From contig CAIXZH010000021.1 in assembly GCA_903923905.1 (NCBI GenBank), positions 62,001 through 126,000 on the forward strand: a stretch of DNA of 64,000 nt. Reading direction: 5' to 3'. The notes below the pieces were generated by a model. It was not told the DNA's origin and did not search any database. It worked only from the letters and a program-made list of their open reading frames with translations. Each line of letters starts with the position of its first letter. Positions within the stretch are counted from its first letter, which is position 1. This DNA comes from an uncultured Bacteroidia bacterium (GTDB lineage: Bacteria; Bacteroidota; Bacteroidia; Bacteroidales; Prolixibacteraceae). A program made the position numbers and the translations under genes. Below, one piece after another: positions 34,480-43,326 of this stretch.

Positions 34480-37305
34480 ATGGATGGAGAAGATAAGATT
34501 GTAGTTAGGGGTGCGCGCGAGCACAACCTCAAAAATATAGATGTTGAAATACCCCGTAATCAACTGACTGTAATTACCGGACTTAGTGGCAGCGGCAAAT
34601 CGTCGCTGGCGTTCGATACGATATATGCCGAGGGACAACGCAGGTACATAGAAACTTTCTCTGCGTATGCACGCAGTTTCCTGGGGAATATGGAGCGCCC
34701 CGATGTGGATGAGATCACCGGGTTGAGTCCTGTGATTTCTATCGAGCAAAAAACTACCAATAAAAATCCCCGCTCCACGGTTGGTACGGTCACCGAAATA
34801 TATGACTTCCTCCGATTGCTTTATGCCCGTGCCGGCGAGGCCTATTCCTACAACACCGGGGAGAAGATGGTCAAATATAATGACGAACAGATTATAAATC
34901 TGATTGTTGAGAAATTCCAGGGGAAGCGTACTATGATCCTGGCCCCAGTTGTCCGGGGACGAAAAGGGCATTACCGCGAACTCTTTGAGCAAATTCGTAA
35001 GAAGGGATTCCTCTATGCCCGGGTTGATGGCGAAATCCGTGAGATGACCCATGGATATAAAGTGGACCGGTATAAAAATCACCATATCGAGATGGTAATC
35101 GACAAGCTGGTTGTTGATGAAGGTGACCGGAAACGGCTTCGCGACTCGGTGGACACCGCGATGAAGCACGGCCAGGGGATCATTATGATCCTGGATGCCG
35201 AATCAGGCGATACCCGTTTTTTTTCGCGCCACCTGATGTGCCCCACCTCAGGAATCTCTTATAATGATCCTGCCCCGCACAGCTTCTCTTTTAATTCACC
35301 ACAGGGTGCCTGCCATAAATGTAACGGGCTTGGAGAGATTACCGAGATCGATCAGGCCAAGCTGGTTCCTGATCCTGAACTCTCTATTGCAAAGGGGGGG
35401 ATTGCGCCACTCGGTCCACAAAAGAATACGATGATATTCTGGCAGATCGAGGCCCTGGTCGAGAAATTTGGCTTCACCCTTAAAACCCCGGTAGGTGAGA
35501 TTTCAGAGGAGGCAATGAATGCCATTTTGTTTGGCACCGGTGAACGAATACAACTTAAAAATTCCCCGTTGGGAAGTTCGATCGATTATATGATGACTTA
35601 TGAAGGAATCGTCAAATATATCCTGAACCAGAAGAATGACAACCTCTCAAAAACTGCTCAAAAATGGGCTGACCAGTTTCATAAAAGCATGATCTGTCCT
35701 GAATGTCACGGTCAGCGGTTACAACTGGAGCCTTTACATTTTAAAATAGACGGGAAGAATATCTCTGAACTGTCAAAACTGGATATTTGCGAGCTGTCCG
35801 ATTTCTTTGATAAAATTGAAGAACGACTCAGCAGCCGCCAATTACAGATTGCCACAGAAGTGATCAAGGAACTCCGTACACGACTCCGTTTTCTGATTGA
35901 CGTCGGTCTGACTTATCTTTCGCTTGATCGCCCGGCGGGTACCCTTTCCGGTGGTGAATCGCAACGGATCAGATTGGCCACACAGATCGGATCACAGTTG
36001 GTGAACGTGCTTTATATCCTGGATGAGCCAAGCATTGGATTGCATCACCGTGACAACCTGCGGCTGATCAATTCGTTGCAACAGCTTCGCGATACAGGCA
36101 ACTCGGTGGTGGTGGTGGAGCATGACCGCGATATGATGCTGCAGGCCGATTACCTGATTGATATGGGCCCTTTGGCCGGAATCCACGGCGGCGAAATTGT
36201 GGCAGCTGGTCTACCTTCTGAGGTGCTGAAACACAATACATTAACTGCCCAGTATCTTACGGGGAAGAAAAAAATTGAAGTGCCGGCCTCACATCGTTCT
36301 GGCAATGGAAAGTCTTTAATTATCAAGGGAGCCTCGGGAAATAACCTTAAAAATATTGATGTCGAGTTTCCGCTTGGAAAGTTTATCTGCGTCACCGGTG
36401 TTTCGGGAAGCGGCAAATCTACACTGATCAACGAGACATTACAACCCATTCTAAGCCAGTATTTTTACAAATCGTTGCTCGACCCGCTCGCTTATACGTC
36501 CATCGAAGGAATTGATCTGATTGATAAGGTTGTGCAGGTTGATCAGTCCCCCATTGGCAGGACGCCCCGATCGAATCCGGTCACCTATACCGGAGTTTTT
36601 ACCGATATCCGGACGCTGTTTACCCTGCTGCCCGAAGCGAAGATCAGGGGGTATAAGCCGGGAAGGTTTTCGTTTAACGTCAAAGGGGGCAGGTGTGAAG
36701 AGTGCGAAGGTGCCGGAATGAAGGTGATCGAAATGAACTTTCTTCCCGATGTTTATGTCCACTGCGACAAATGTAACGGGAAAAGGTATAACCGCGAGAC
36801 ACTCGAAGTACGCTATAAAGGAAAATCAATCAGCGACGTGCTTGATATGACCATCAACCAGGGAGTGGAGTTTTTCGAGAGTATCCCCGCTATTGTCCAC
36901 AGGTTGCGCACTTTACAGGAGGTTGGCCTGGGCTATATCACACTTGGACAGTCGTCCACAACGCTTTCGGGAGGAGAATCACAGCGTGTGAAACTGGCCA
37001 CCGAGTTAAGCAAACGTGATACAGGAATGACCCTATATATTCTTGATGAACCCACTACCGGACTCCATTTTGAGGATATCAGGGTATTGCTGGAAGTTCT
37101 CAATAAACTGGTTGACAAGGGGAACACGGTAATTGTCATTGAACACAACATGGAAGTAATCAAAGTTGCTGACCATATCATCGACATCGGACCCGAAGGG
37201 GGTAAGGATGGCGGACGGTTGTTATGCAGCGGATCACCCGAGGAGATTATTAAACTGAATCAATCCTACACGGCAAAATACCTCAAAGAAGAGATGAGAA
37301 GGTAA
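34480..37305 (+). CDS. uvrA: UvrABC system protein A (excinuclease ATPase)
   Basis: 941 residues, the usual length, cytoplasmic. It scans DNA for damage with UvrB in nucleotide excision repair. Two ABC ATPase halves are visible: Walker A GLSGSGKSS (34-42) and GVSGSGKST in the second half, ABC signatures LSGGESQRIRLA and LSGGESQRVKLA, and QVDQSPIGRTPRSNPVTY before the second zinc finger. The second zinc finger is complete (CEEC...CDKC). In the first zinc module the leading CxxC reads CPTSG, with Ser in place of the second Cys, while the partner CHKC is kept. uvrB is not in the window. Confidence 0.97.
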   Translation: MDGEDKIVVRGAREHNLKNIDVEIPRNQLTVITGLSGSGKSSLAFDTIYAEGQRRYIETFSAYARSFLGNMERPDVDEITGLSPVISIEQKTTNKNPRSTVGTVTEIYDFLRLLYARAGEAYSYNTGEKMVKYNDEQIINLIVEKFQGKRTMILAPVVRGRKGHYRELFEQIRKKGFLYARVDGEIREMTHGYKVDRYKNHHIEMVIDKLVVDEGDRKRLRDSVDTAMKHGQGIIMILDAESGDTRFFSRHLMCPTSGISYNDPAPHSFSFNSPQGACHKCNGLGEITEIDQAKLVPDPELSIAKGGIAPLGPQKNTMIFWQIEALVEKFGFTLKTPVGEISEEAMNAILFGTGERIQLKNSPLGSSIDYMMTYEGIVKYILNQKNDNLSKTAQKWADQFHKSMICPECHGQRLQLEPLHFKIDGKNISELSKLDICELSDFFDKIEERLSSRQLQIATEVIKELRTRLRFLIDVGLTYLSLDRPAGTLSGGESQRIRLATQIGSQLVNVLYILDEPSIGLHHRDNLRLINSLQQLRDTGNSVVVVEHDRDMMLQADYLIDMGPLAGIHGGEIVAAGLPSEVLKHNTLTAQYLTGKKKIEVPASHRSGNGKSLIIKGASGNNLKNIDVEFPLGKFICVTGVSGSGKSTLINETLQPILSQYFYKSLLDPLAYTSIEGIDLIDKVVQVDQSPIGRTPRSNPVTYTGVFTDIRTLFTLLPEAKIRGYKPGRFSFNVKGGRCEECEGAGMKVIEMNFLPDVYVHCDKCNGKRYNRETLEVRYKGKSISDVLDMTINQGVEFFESIPAIVHRLRTLQEVGLGYITLGQSSTTLSGGESQRVKLATELSKRDTGMTLYILDEPTTGLHFEDIRVLLEVLNKLVDKGNTVIVIEHNMEVIKVADHIIDIGPEGGKDGGRLLCSGSPEEIIKLNQSYTAKYLKEEMRR

Positions 37306-37888
37306 TGGGTTAATTTGAGAATGCGCTAATCTTATAATTTTGATAATGAAACAATTGAATGATTTGAAGATTTAGTAATTCAAAATAAATATAAGAGGCT
37401 TATATATGATTTAAGTTGACTGGCAGCATTTCCCCAGGCCTTACTTTATAATTTAAGTTGTCTATTTTAAAAACTTCGGAGTCAAAAAGTAACATGTAGT
37501 GAGCCGCCTGAAAAACTAAGTTCATTATCGATTCGTGTCCGGGCCCGGACTTAATAGTCATTTATACAGAGTTGATTCCTGATGAAACCCTCATGAATTT
37601 ACAACCACAAAAGGCAATGGATAAATCAATGAGGGTTCCACACGGATCAAGAATCTAAATATTAGTAAGTTAATTAAAATTTGTACGAATGAAATTTTGC
37701 TGCAATATCGTAAGAACCTACGCTATATCAATAGTGTATAGTTATCAAAGAAATTACATCGGGAGAAATTCACCAGCTGCAAAATGGTTTTTAGCCGGGT
37801 AGTAGAATGAGTGATCTATTCGGTTAATCCTTTGATTCAATAGGCTTAATAGAAATTACATAATAAAAACAACCTGTTATTCTGAACC
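37306..37888. other. 583-base spacer, no gene recognised
   Basis: AT-rich, with stops in all frames. It holds a short palindrome GTCCGGGCCCGGAC (about 37538-37551) and an inverted pair AACCCTCAT...ATGAGGGTT (about 37587-37595 and 37631-37640). The first 80 bases have a simple TTGA/AATG-rich texture. It may be the remains of a lost gene plus the promoter of the propeller lipoprotein gene. I cannot name either. Confidence 0.5.
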
Positions 37889-39103
37889 ATGAGACAAATT
37901 CTCCTTGTTTTGCCCATTTTAATGCTGATTGTGGCTTGCTCCACTCAACCCGAAATAGCTCAGTGGCGCGGTCCAAACCGTGACGGCAGTTACCCCGGCG
38001 CCGGTCTGCTGAAACAATGGCCCAAAGAGGGGCCGCAGCTCCTCTGGGCAAGTGACCAGGTAGGTGACGGCTATGGTTCACCCGTCGTAACACACGACGC
38101 AGTTTTTGTCACCGGAGCAATTGACAGTACCGCATATCTTTTTTCCTTCGATCTCAAAGGAAATCTCCTGTGGAAGGCGGCCTATGGTCCCGAATGGGAA
38201 CAGGGATTTCCGGGTTCACGGTCAGCCCCGACCGTGGTTGATAACCTGGTATATGTATCATCAGGAAAAGGTGAGCTTGCATGCCTGGATCGTAAGGATG
38301 GCGGCAAAATATGGTCGGTCAATCTCTTCTCCGATCTTCACGGGAAGAATACCGTGTTTGGATATTCGGAAGGGTTGGTTGTTAAAGATCAGATGATCTA
38401 CTGCTCGCCGGGAGGGGCCGACACCAATGTGGTTGCCCTGGACCGTTTTTCAGGTAAATTAATCTGGAAATGCAAGGGAATGGGTCAGCTTTCGGCATTC
38501 TGTTCTCCAAGGATCATTCAGCATGCCAAACACAATATCCTGCTCACCTTCTCCGAACTTTCGATGCTGGGAATCGACGCCGATAATGGAAAACTACTGT
38601 TTACCCACAAACAGGATACGGCGGGTAATGTCCACTCCAATGCCCCAATCTATCAAAACGGTTACCTCTGGTACGTTGCTGGTGATGGTAACCGCACTGT
38701 AAAACTTAAATTGTCGGAAGATGGTGAGAGCATTAGTGAAGTCTGGCGCTGCCTTCCCTTCGATAACATCATGGGAGGAGTTGTACAGGTTGACAATCAT
38801 TTAATTGCAACAGGTCATCGTCGTCTTGAACTCATGTCGCTCGACATGGAGAAAGGGGAGGTAACCCGTCAGCTGAAAATTGGCCGTGGAGCAACGATAT
38901 ATTCCGATGGAATGATCTATCTTTATGATGAAAAAGGGAATGTGCACCTTGTCAATCCCGCCGGGGGTGATCTAAGGGAAGTAAGCGCTTTTAAGATTAC
39001 CAAAGGAACCAGGGAACATTTCGCCCACCCGGTTATTGGCAATGGTACGCTCTTTATCCGGCATGGAAAGAGTTTAATGGCTTATAATATCAAACAGGCA
39101 TGA
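37889..39103 (+). CDS. PQQ-type beta-propeller lipoprotein
   Basis: 404 residues with a lipoprotein signal (IVACS, Cys17). The start of the mature part, WRGPNRDGSYPGAGLL, and repeating blades such as LFSFDLKGNLLWKA, LACLDRKDGGKIWSV and VVALDRFSGKLIWKC identify a PQQ-like propeller. It lacks the residues of a true quinoprotein dehydrogenase that I would look for, so a scaffold or binding role (as in BamB-like or glycan-associated propellers) is likelier than redox activity. Its stop overlaps the ATG of the next membrane protein gene (ATGA), which suggests coupling. Confidence 0.88.
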   Translation: MRQILLVLPILMLIVACSTQPEIAQWRGPNRDGSYPGAGLLKQWPKEGPQLLWASDQVGDGYGSPVVTHDAVFVTGAIDSTAYLFSFDLKGNLLWKAAYGPEWEQGFPGSRSAPTVVDNLVYVSSGKGELACLDRKDGGKIWSVNLFSDLHGKNTVFGYSEGLVVKDQMIYCSPGGADTNVVALDRFSGKLIWKCKGMGQLSAFCSPRIIQHAKHNILLTFSELSMLGIDADNGKLLFTHKQDTAGNVHSNAPIYQNGYLWYVAGDGNRTVKLKLSEDGESISEVWRCLPFDNIMGGVVQVDNHLIATGHRRLELMSLDMEKGEVTRQLKIGRGATIYSDGMIYLYDEKGNVHLVNPAGGDLREVSAFKITKGTREHFAHPVIGNGTLFIRHGKSLMAYNIKQA

Positions 39104-39399
39104 AGAAAGCATCTGTTGTTCTGCTGATTCCTGCAATCATTGCGGGGGTTGCTATTGCATGGATCGATTCGCGACCAAATTGGGACGATACCGGTATTTC
39201 AGTCCTGATGGTTTTGGTTGCTGCCGCTATTTTCGGGTTTTTCAGTTCTGAAAAGCCATGGTTAACTGCCCTTGCAGTCAGTATCTGGATCCCTGTACTC
39301 GGAATTCTGTCAACCCATAATTTCGGATCATTGCTGGCATTGGTTCCGGGATTTGCCGGCGCCTACCTGGGGTTTCTCTTTAAAAGAAAGGGGAGATGA
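39100..39399 (+). CDS. Small integral membrane protein
   Basis: 99 residues with four hydrophobic stretches (about 4-20, 32-50, 56-72 and 77-93) and a basic C-terminus KRKGR. No family is recognised. The ATG overlaps the stop of the propeller lipoprotein gene by 4 bases, so the two are likely translated together. Confidence 0.7.
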   Translation: MKKASVVLLIPAIIAGVAIAWIDSRPNWDDTGISVLMVLVAAAIFGFFSSEKPWLTALAVSIWIPVLGILSTHNFGSLLALVPGFAGAYLGFLFKRKGR

Positions 39400-39423
39400 G
39401 AAAAAAATGACGAGTTATGAGGT

Positions 39424-39471
39424 GTCAAATTTTCAAATCGTCGAATTTTCGAATCGTCAAATTGTCGAATT
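39424..39471. repeat. Degenerate short tandem repeats
   Basis: About four imperfect units of the TCAAATTGTCGAATT type. They run into the last codons of the convergent acetyltransferase gene and fill the spacer between the two genes. The units are too short and too varied for a CRISPR array. Confidence 0.6.
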
Positions 39472-39925
39472 ACTCCTTCATCCACTCAAAAACCCTGTAA
39501 TGCTCGCCGTTCATACCCAGGCGTATGTAAACCTCCATGGCTTTCTGATTCGATTCATCGACATAAAGTCTGATCCCTTTCAGTGATTCATCGCCTTCTA
39601 CAAACGCTTTGACACGTGAATAAAGGGCAGCATAGACTCCTCGTTTTCTGAAGAGTGAATCGACATAAACCGATTGAATCCAAAGGACTGTGCCATTGCG
39701 CCAGTCACTCCATTCATAGGTGGTTAGCAAGGAGCCCACTACTTGATTATCAATCACTGCGACATAATAGGCGCCCAGTTTTTCGTTCTTCAGCACAGCC
39801 CCGACCCCTTTTAATACGGTCTCATAATCAAGTTTATAACTCTCAGTTTCCCAGGCCATTGCAACCTGAAAACGGGCAATCGCATCACGGTCGGAATCCT
39901 CTCCTTTTCGGATTTGAATTTGCAT
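39470..39925 (-). CDS. GNAT family N-acetyltransferase
   Basis: 151 residues from the ATG at 39925 (MQIQIRKGEDSDRDAIARF), a typical GNAT start. A longer in-frame version from 40024 would add 33 residues that run through repeat sequence and look non-coding. The acetyl-CoA region is LWIQSVYVDSLFRKRGVYAALY (only partly like the R/QxxGxG/A motif, with RKRGVY), and the closing region is LYVDESNQKAMEVYIRLGM. The acceptor cannot be predicted. It is convergent with the small membrane protein gene and 135 bases from the lyase gene on the same strand, with short repeats at both ends. Confidence 0.85.
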   Translation of the reverse strand: MQIQIRKGEDSDRDAIARFQVAMAWETESYKLDYETVLKGVGAVLKNEKLGAYYVAVIDNQVVGSLLTTYEWSDWRNGTVLWIQSVYVDSLFRKRGVYAALYSRVKAFVEGDESLKGIRLYVDESNQKAMEVYIRLGMNGEHYRVFEWMKE

Positions 39926-39963
39926 ATTCCTGTTTTTTAGCAAAAAAATATAAAAGGAAATTC

Positions 39964-39993
39964 GGCAATCAGACAATGAGGCAATCAGACAAT
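39964..39993. repeat. Direct repeat of GGCAATCAGACAAT
   Basis: Two exact 14-base copies (39964-39977 and 39980-39993) are separated by GA. They lie in the spacer between the acetyltransferase and lyase genes. A short TTTTCAAA/CTAATT-rich tract follows up to about 40070. Confidence 0.7.
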
Positions 39994-40060
39994 TAAATGT
40001 TGCCTGAAATCCTCTCATTTTCAAATGGCCGAATTTTCAAACTGACTAATTCGCTAATTA

Positions 40061-41527
40061 CTAAAGGCTATCCCCAAAATCCTCACGAAATTTTGCCACA
40101 AGCTTGTCAACCCAATCTCCGATAGGTTTAAGTTTACCCACAAAGAAGCGGAGCACCGGTGGTTCCTCGGTCCATTCCAGGCCACCAATAAGTTCACGGT
40201 TATCATACAGCCACTGGATGCGGTCTTCGGCGTATTTGATTTGTGATAGGGTGAATACCCTGCGTGGAAATGCAAGGCGGAGCAATTCCACATCGGCAAG
40301 TATATCATCTCCATTGGCATCGCGCACGCTCGAAATAGTTCCACGTTCCATACCCCTAATCCCTGAAGCAACATATAAAGCGGAAGCCAAAGCTCCAGCA
40401 GGATATTGTTGTTGAGGAACATGCGAGATAAATGCTTTTGCATCGAGGTGACAACCCAATCCCCCGGAAGGGGTAATAACCGGAATCCCTCTTTTATCAA
40501 GTGAATCGACAAGATATTTTATAAAAGTCGGAGAATGGCTGATCACGTTGAAATCCAGTGTCTCAACCAACCCAACGGCCATTGCTTCAATTTCTCGGAC
40601 ACTCATTCCGCCATAGGTGAGAAATCCCTCATAGAGCGGCACCCAATCGCGCATTTGCATATAAATATCGTGGTTATTGGTGCAAATCCCACCTCCACGT
40701 GTACAGCTAACCTTTCTTCCCGAAAAATAGGAGAAGTCGGTATAACTCATCATCTCGTGAAGAATATCTTTGATTGGCTTATTTTGATAACCCTCTTCAC
40801 GGACTTTTATAAAATAAAGATTTTCATTTATCAAACTGGTATCCATCAGCAACATAATCTTATTTGCTTTTGCAATAGCAGAAACCTCACGCAGATTGGC
40901 CATCGAAAACGGCTGACCGCCGATCAGGTTTGTTCCAGCCTCAAAACGGATGTATGCCACATTTCCGGCACCCCATTTCGCAATGATCTTATTCAGTTTA
41001 TTGATATCCATGTTTCCCTTGAACGGGAAATCGCTTTTAATTTTAAGTGCTTCATCGGTATAGATCTCTTCAACAATACCACCCATCATTTCAATATGGG
41101 CCTTGGTTGTTGTAAAGTGGTAGTTCATCGGAATTACCTTGCCGGGTTTGACAAACGTCTTGGAAATGATGTGTTCTGCTGCACGCCCCTGATGTACAGG
41201 TAAGAAATATTTCTGATTAAACACTTCGTGAATGGCGTTTTCAAGTTTGGTATAGCTTGACGAACCGGCATAGGAGTCATCGGCAACACTCATTGCTGCA
41301 ACCTGATTGTCACTCATGGCATTTGTTCCAGAGTCAGTAAGCATATCGAGGTAAACATCTTTGTTTTGCAGCAAAAAAGTGTTGAATCCTGCTCCAAAGA
41401 TCGACTCTTTACGTTCTTCTATCGGTAAAAGGTTAAGTTTTTGGACTACCCGCACTTTGTGCATCTCCAGTGGGGTTGCCTCTCCGCTATAAAACTTTAC
41501 TGTTTTCAAATGTTCAAAATTCTCCAT
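40061..41527 (-). CDS. Beta-eliminating lyase, tyrosine phenol-lyase/tryptophanase family
   Basis: 488 residues, cytoplasmic, somewhat longer than characterised tyrosine phenol-lyase (456). PLP residues by recall of the Citrobacter enzyme: Lys272 in FSGRK forms the Schiff base, Asp229 contacts the pyridine nitrogen, Arg422/Arg423 in PRRV bind the substrate carboxylate, and Tyr86 with HQGR (112-115) are kept. The two residues that distinguish phenol-lyase from tryptophanase read as in phenol-lyase: Thr139 in HFTTT and Arg395 in GMERG. However, the Arg that contacts the cofactor O3' (DATR) is replaced by Leu232 (DTSL). It likely splits an aromatic amino acid to pyruvate and ammonia. Tyrosine is the best guess. 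Confidence 0.88.
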   Translation of the reverse strand: MENFEHLKTVKFYSGEATPLEMHKVRVVQKLNLLPIEERKESIFGAGFNTFLLQNKDVYLDMLTDSGTNAMSDNQVAAMSVADDSYAGSSSYTKLENAIHEVFNQKYFLPVHQGRAAEHIISKTFVKPGKVIPMNYHFTTTKAHIEMMGGIVEEIYTDEALKIKSDFPFKGNMDINKLNKIIAKWGAGNVAYIRFEAGTNLIGGQPFSMANLREVSAIAKANKIMLLMDTSLINENLYFIKVREEGYQNKPIKDILHEMMSYTDFSYFSGRKVSCTRGGGICTNNHDIYMQMRDWVPLYEGFLTYGGMSVREIEAMAVGLVETLDFNVISHSPTFIKYLVDSLDKRGIPVITPSGGLGCHLDAKAFISHVPQQQYPAGALASALYVASGIRGMERGTISSVRDANGDDILADVELLRLAFPRRVFTLSQIKYAEDRIQWLYDNRELIGGLEWTEEPPVLRFFVGKLKPIGDWVDKLVAKFREDFGDSL

Positions 41528-41952
41528 AGTTTCTCTTTGTTGTTCGTAATTTGTATTTAGAAAATAGAATGCATTTTAATCTGGTGACGAACCTGATATC
41601 AGGCAAGTTCCATTCGTTTGGATTTTTAGAGTGCGAGTTTACGATTAAATAATCTTTAATCATAACAACTCGAAAGACTTTTGATTTGTAACCTATTATT
41701 TAGAATGGGTATTAATTCGAAACACAAACGAACTGAATTCGTCATTGTATCATTTCCGGAATTTGTAGAATAATCCGGTTGGAGCAGGCAAAAGCGAAAT
41801 ACTAGATTTGCTTATCATTACAGATTGGATAGTTTATTCAGGTTTTGTCATCAAAAAAAAGGCCGGGACTATACCCCAATCTTCGTCTGACGATTTTAAG
41901 GCATAATCCCGGTCCCGGGAAAGTTCTGAAAAGAACTGTTATTTTTTAAAGG
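41528..41952. other. 425-base spacer with a terminator, no gene
   Basis: No reading frame. The part next to 41527 must hold the promoter of the lyase gene. The part at 41853-41920 is the terminator of the DUF1080 gene. A weak inverted pair GATTAAA...TTTAATC is at about 41642-41660. Confidence 0.6.
41853..41916 (-). terminator. Rho-independent terminator of the DUF1080 gene (copy 3)
   Basis: Read on the minus strand, GGACCGGGATTATGCC pairs with GGTATAGTCCCGGCC with a few mismatches. An inner hairpin TCGTC...GACGA sits in the loop, and a run of eight T follows. Confidence 0.8.
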
Positions 41953-42690
41953 CTAAAGCTCGCGGATTTTGATATTTCGGAACCAGATCGAATATCCGTG
42001 ATCCTGAAGACCAATATAACCCTCTTTGGCGATTCCTTCACTCCATCCTTTAAAATCTTTGAATTTACTTTTGGCTACCATGGCATCCCATTCAGGAGTC
42101 CATAACGTGTATTCAACGACTTTTTTCCCGTTCATAACATGGGTTGCATGTCCGTCTTTGATCTTTATAACTACTGTATTCCAGGACATTGCCGGGTTAA
42201 CGGTTTTGGGATCGCAGGCAATCAGATCATAAAGTGACCCTGCAAGGTGGCTGGCAACCTTATTGTCGGAGGCATCTTTATTGTCGAGTACCTGAACTTC
42301 GGGAGCAGCATAGTAAATAGGCTCGCCTGGTACTTCGCGGACATAGTAAAAGATCCCTGAATTTCCTGCTTTACCCGCCTTGAAATCAACTGACAATTCA
42401 AAGTTTTTGAATTTCTTATTCTGGAAAAGGATATCTCCGTTTGAACCTTGTCCCGGTTTCTTCCCGACTCCAGTAAAAACCTGCATGGCATCACCATCAA
42501 TCTTCCAGTTGGCTGCCATTGCGGTACCATTACACTGCCTCCATCCGTCAAAGTCTTTACCATTAAACAGCAATACCCAACCCTCTTTTTGTTCCTTTTT
42601 GGTGAGTTTGTTATTCTGCTGTCCGAATGTGGGCATTACCAGCAAAAGTCCGGCTGCCAAAAATAAAGTCAGAAAAATGTTTCTTTTCAT
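41953..42690 (-). CDS. DUF1080 (3-keto-disaccharide hydrolase-type) protein, copy 3
   Basis: 245 residues from the ATG at 42690; the in-frame upstream extension adds seven residues before a clear signal peptide (MKRNIFLTLFLAAGLLLVMP, cut after FGQ). Unlike copies 1 and 2 it has no lipobox, so it should be a soluble periplasmic protein. Landmarks are LLFNGKDFDGW, GNSGIFYYV, GSLYDLI, SWNTV and GYIGLQDHG. It is a single-gene transcript with its own terminator. By family knowledge it would hydrolyse oxidised (3-keto) glycosides. Confidence 0.9.
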   Translation of the reverse strand: MKRNIFLTLFLAAGLLLVMPTFGQQNNKLTKKEQKEGWVLLFNGKDFDGWRQCNGTAMAANWKIDGDAMQVFTGVGKKPGQGSNGDILFQNKKFKNFELSVDFKAGKAGNSGIFYYVREVPGEPIYYAAPEVQVLDNKDASDNKVASHLAGSLYDLIACDPKTVNPAMSWNTVVIKIKDGHATHVMNGKKVVEYTLWTPEWDAMVAKSKFKDFKGWSEGIAKEGYIGLQDHGYSIWFRNIKIREL

Positions 42691-42910
42691 GATTTGAATT
42701 TTTAACCCCAAAGGGGCATAATGGATAAAATTGTATTTTGAAATTTTGTCACCAAAGATAGTAAATAATGGATATAGCTATGGTGAATGTTTCTCAAAAT
42801 GGGGTCACTAGGTTTAACTTTTAGCTTCCGCTCACTTGTAATCTTTCAATTCTCTAATCCAATCCCATAAATTTATTTTGATTTTATTCATTCTCTGATT
42901 AAAACATTTG

Positions 42911-42918
42911 TAATTTTG
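42911..42918 (+). promoter_or_regulatory. Possible -7 box of tatA
   Basis: TAATTTTG fits TAnnTTTG 27 bases before the ATG. No TTTG lies at the expected -33 distance. Confidence 0.4.
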
Positions 42919-42944
42919 CTGCATAACAATTTAATTAAAACATA

Positions 42945-43154
42945 ATGGACGCATTTGCACCGTGGCATATTCTTGTTCTAGTCGGAGCGATTCTCCTACT
43001 TTTTGGAGGTTCGAAGATTCCGGAAATGATGGGGGGAATTGGTAAAGGGATGAAGGAGTTTAAAAAAGCCATGAAAGATGAAGAGGAGAAACCGGCAGAG
43101 TCTCCCAAACAGATTCCAAGTGCTTCAAATAAAAAGGAGCCAATAAAGGAGTAA
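42945..43154 (+). CDS. tatA: Twin-arginine translocase subunit TatA/E
   Basis: 69 residues. One membrane helix (about 8-22) is followed by the hinge FGGSKIPEM and an amphipathic helix (GGIGKGMKEFKKAMKDE), then a charged tail, the standard TatA layout. It forms the protein-conducting ring that moves folded proteins with TatC. The gene is monocistronic, ended by a strong hairpin. tatC is not in the window. Confidence 0.94.
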   Translation: MDAFAPWHILVLVGAILLLFGGSKIPEMMGGIGKGMKEFKKAMKDEEEKPAESPKQIPSASNKKEPIKE

Positions 43155-43173
43155 TTTTGTATTCTCTTTTATG

Positions 43174-43208
43174 AAAAGCCCTGAATGTTAAGATATTCAG
43201 GGCTTTTT
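43174..43208 (+). terminator. Rho-independent terminator of tatA
   Basis: AAAAGCCCTGAAT (43174-43186) pairs perfectly with ATTCAGGGCTTTT (43195-43207) and is followed by T. Confidence 0.88.
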
Positions 43209-43262
43209 ATTGTCCTTGTTTATATCAAATATACTAAATATTTCCCATTATCGAATTTTGAA

Positions 43263-43270
43263 TATCTTTG
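43263..43270 (+). promoter_or_regulatory. Possible promoter of lepA
   Basis: TATCTTTG fits the -7 box 56 bases before the ATG. TTTC at 43241-43244, 18 bases upstream, is a near -33 box. Confidence 0.45.
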
Positions 43271-43326
43271 TAGCGATTTGAAAACAAAGATTATTAATAA
43301 TATCAAGTAAATTAGGATTTTAGCAG

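Noticed and set aside
34432-35169. A 245-codon open frame antisense to the start of uvrA
   Set aside because: The sequence has no recognisable motif and overlaps the conserved UvrA N-terminus and its terminator.
37306-37888. A tRNA or riboswitch in the large spacer
   Set aside because: I found no cloverleaf, CCA-like acceptor end or known aptamer pattern by eye.
39424-39471. A CRISPR-like array
   Set aside because: The units are 14-16 bases, imperfect and adjacent, without unique spacers, and no cas genes are near.
40535-41203. A 222-codon plus-strand open frame within the lyase gene
   Set aside because: It is antisense to conserved PLP-enzyme motifs, and its translation looks random.
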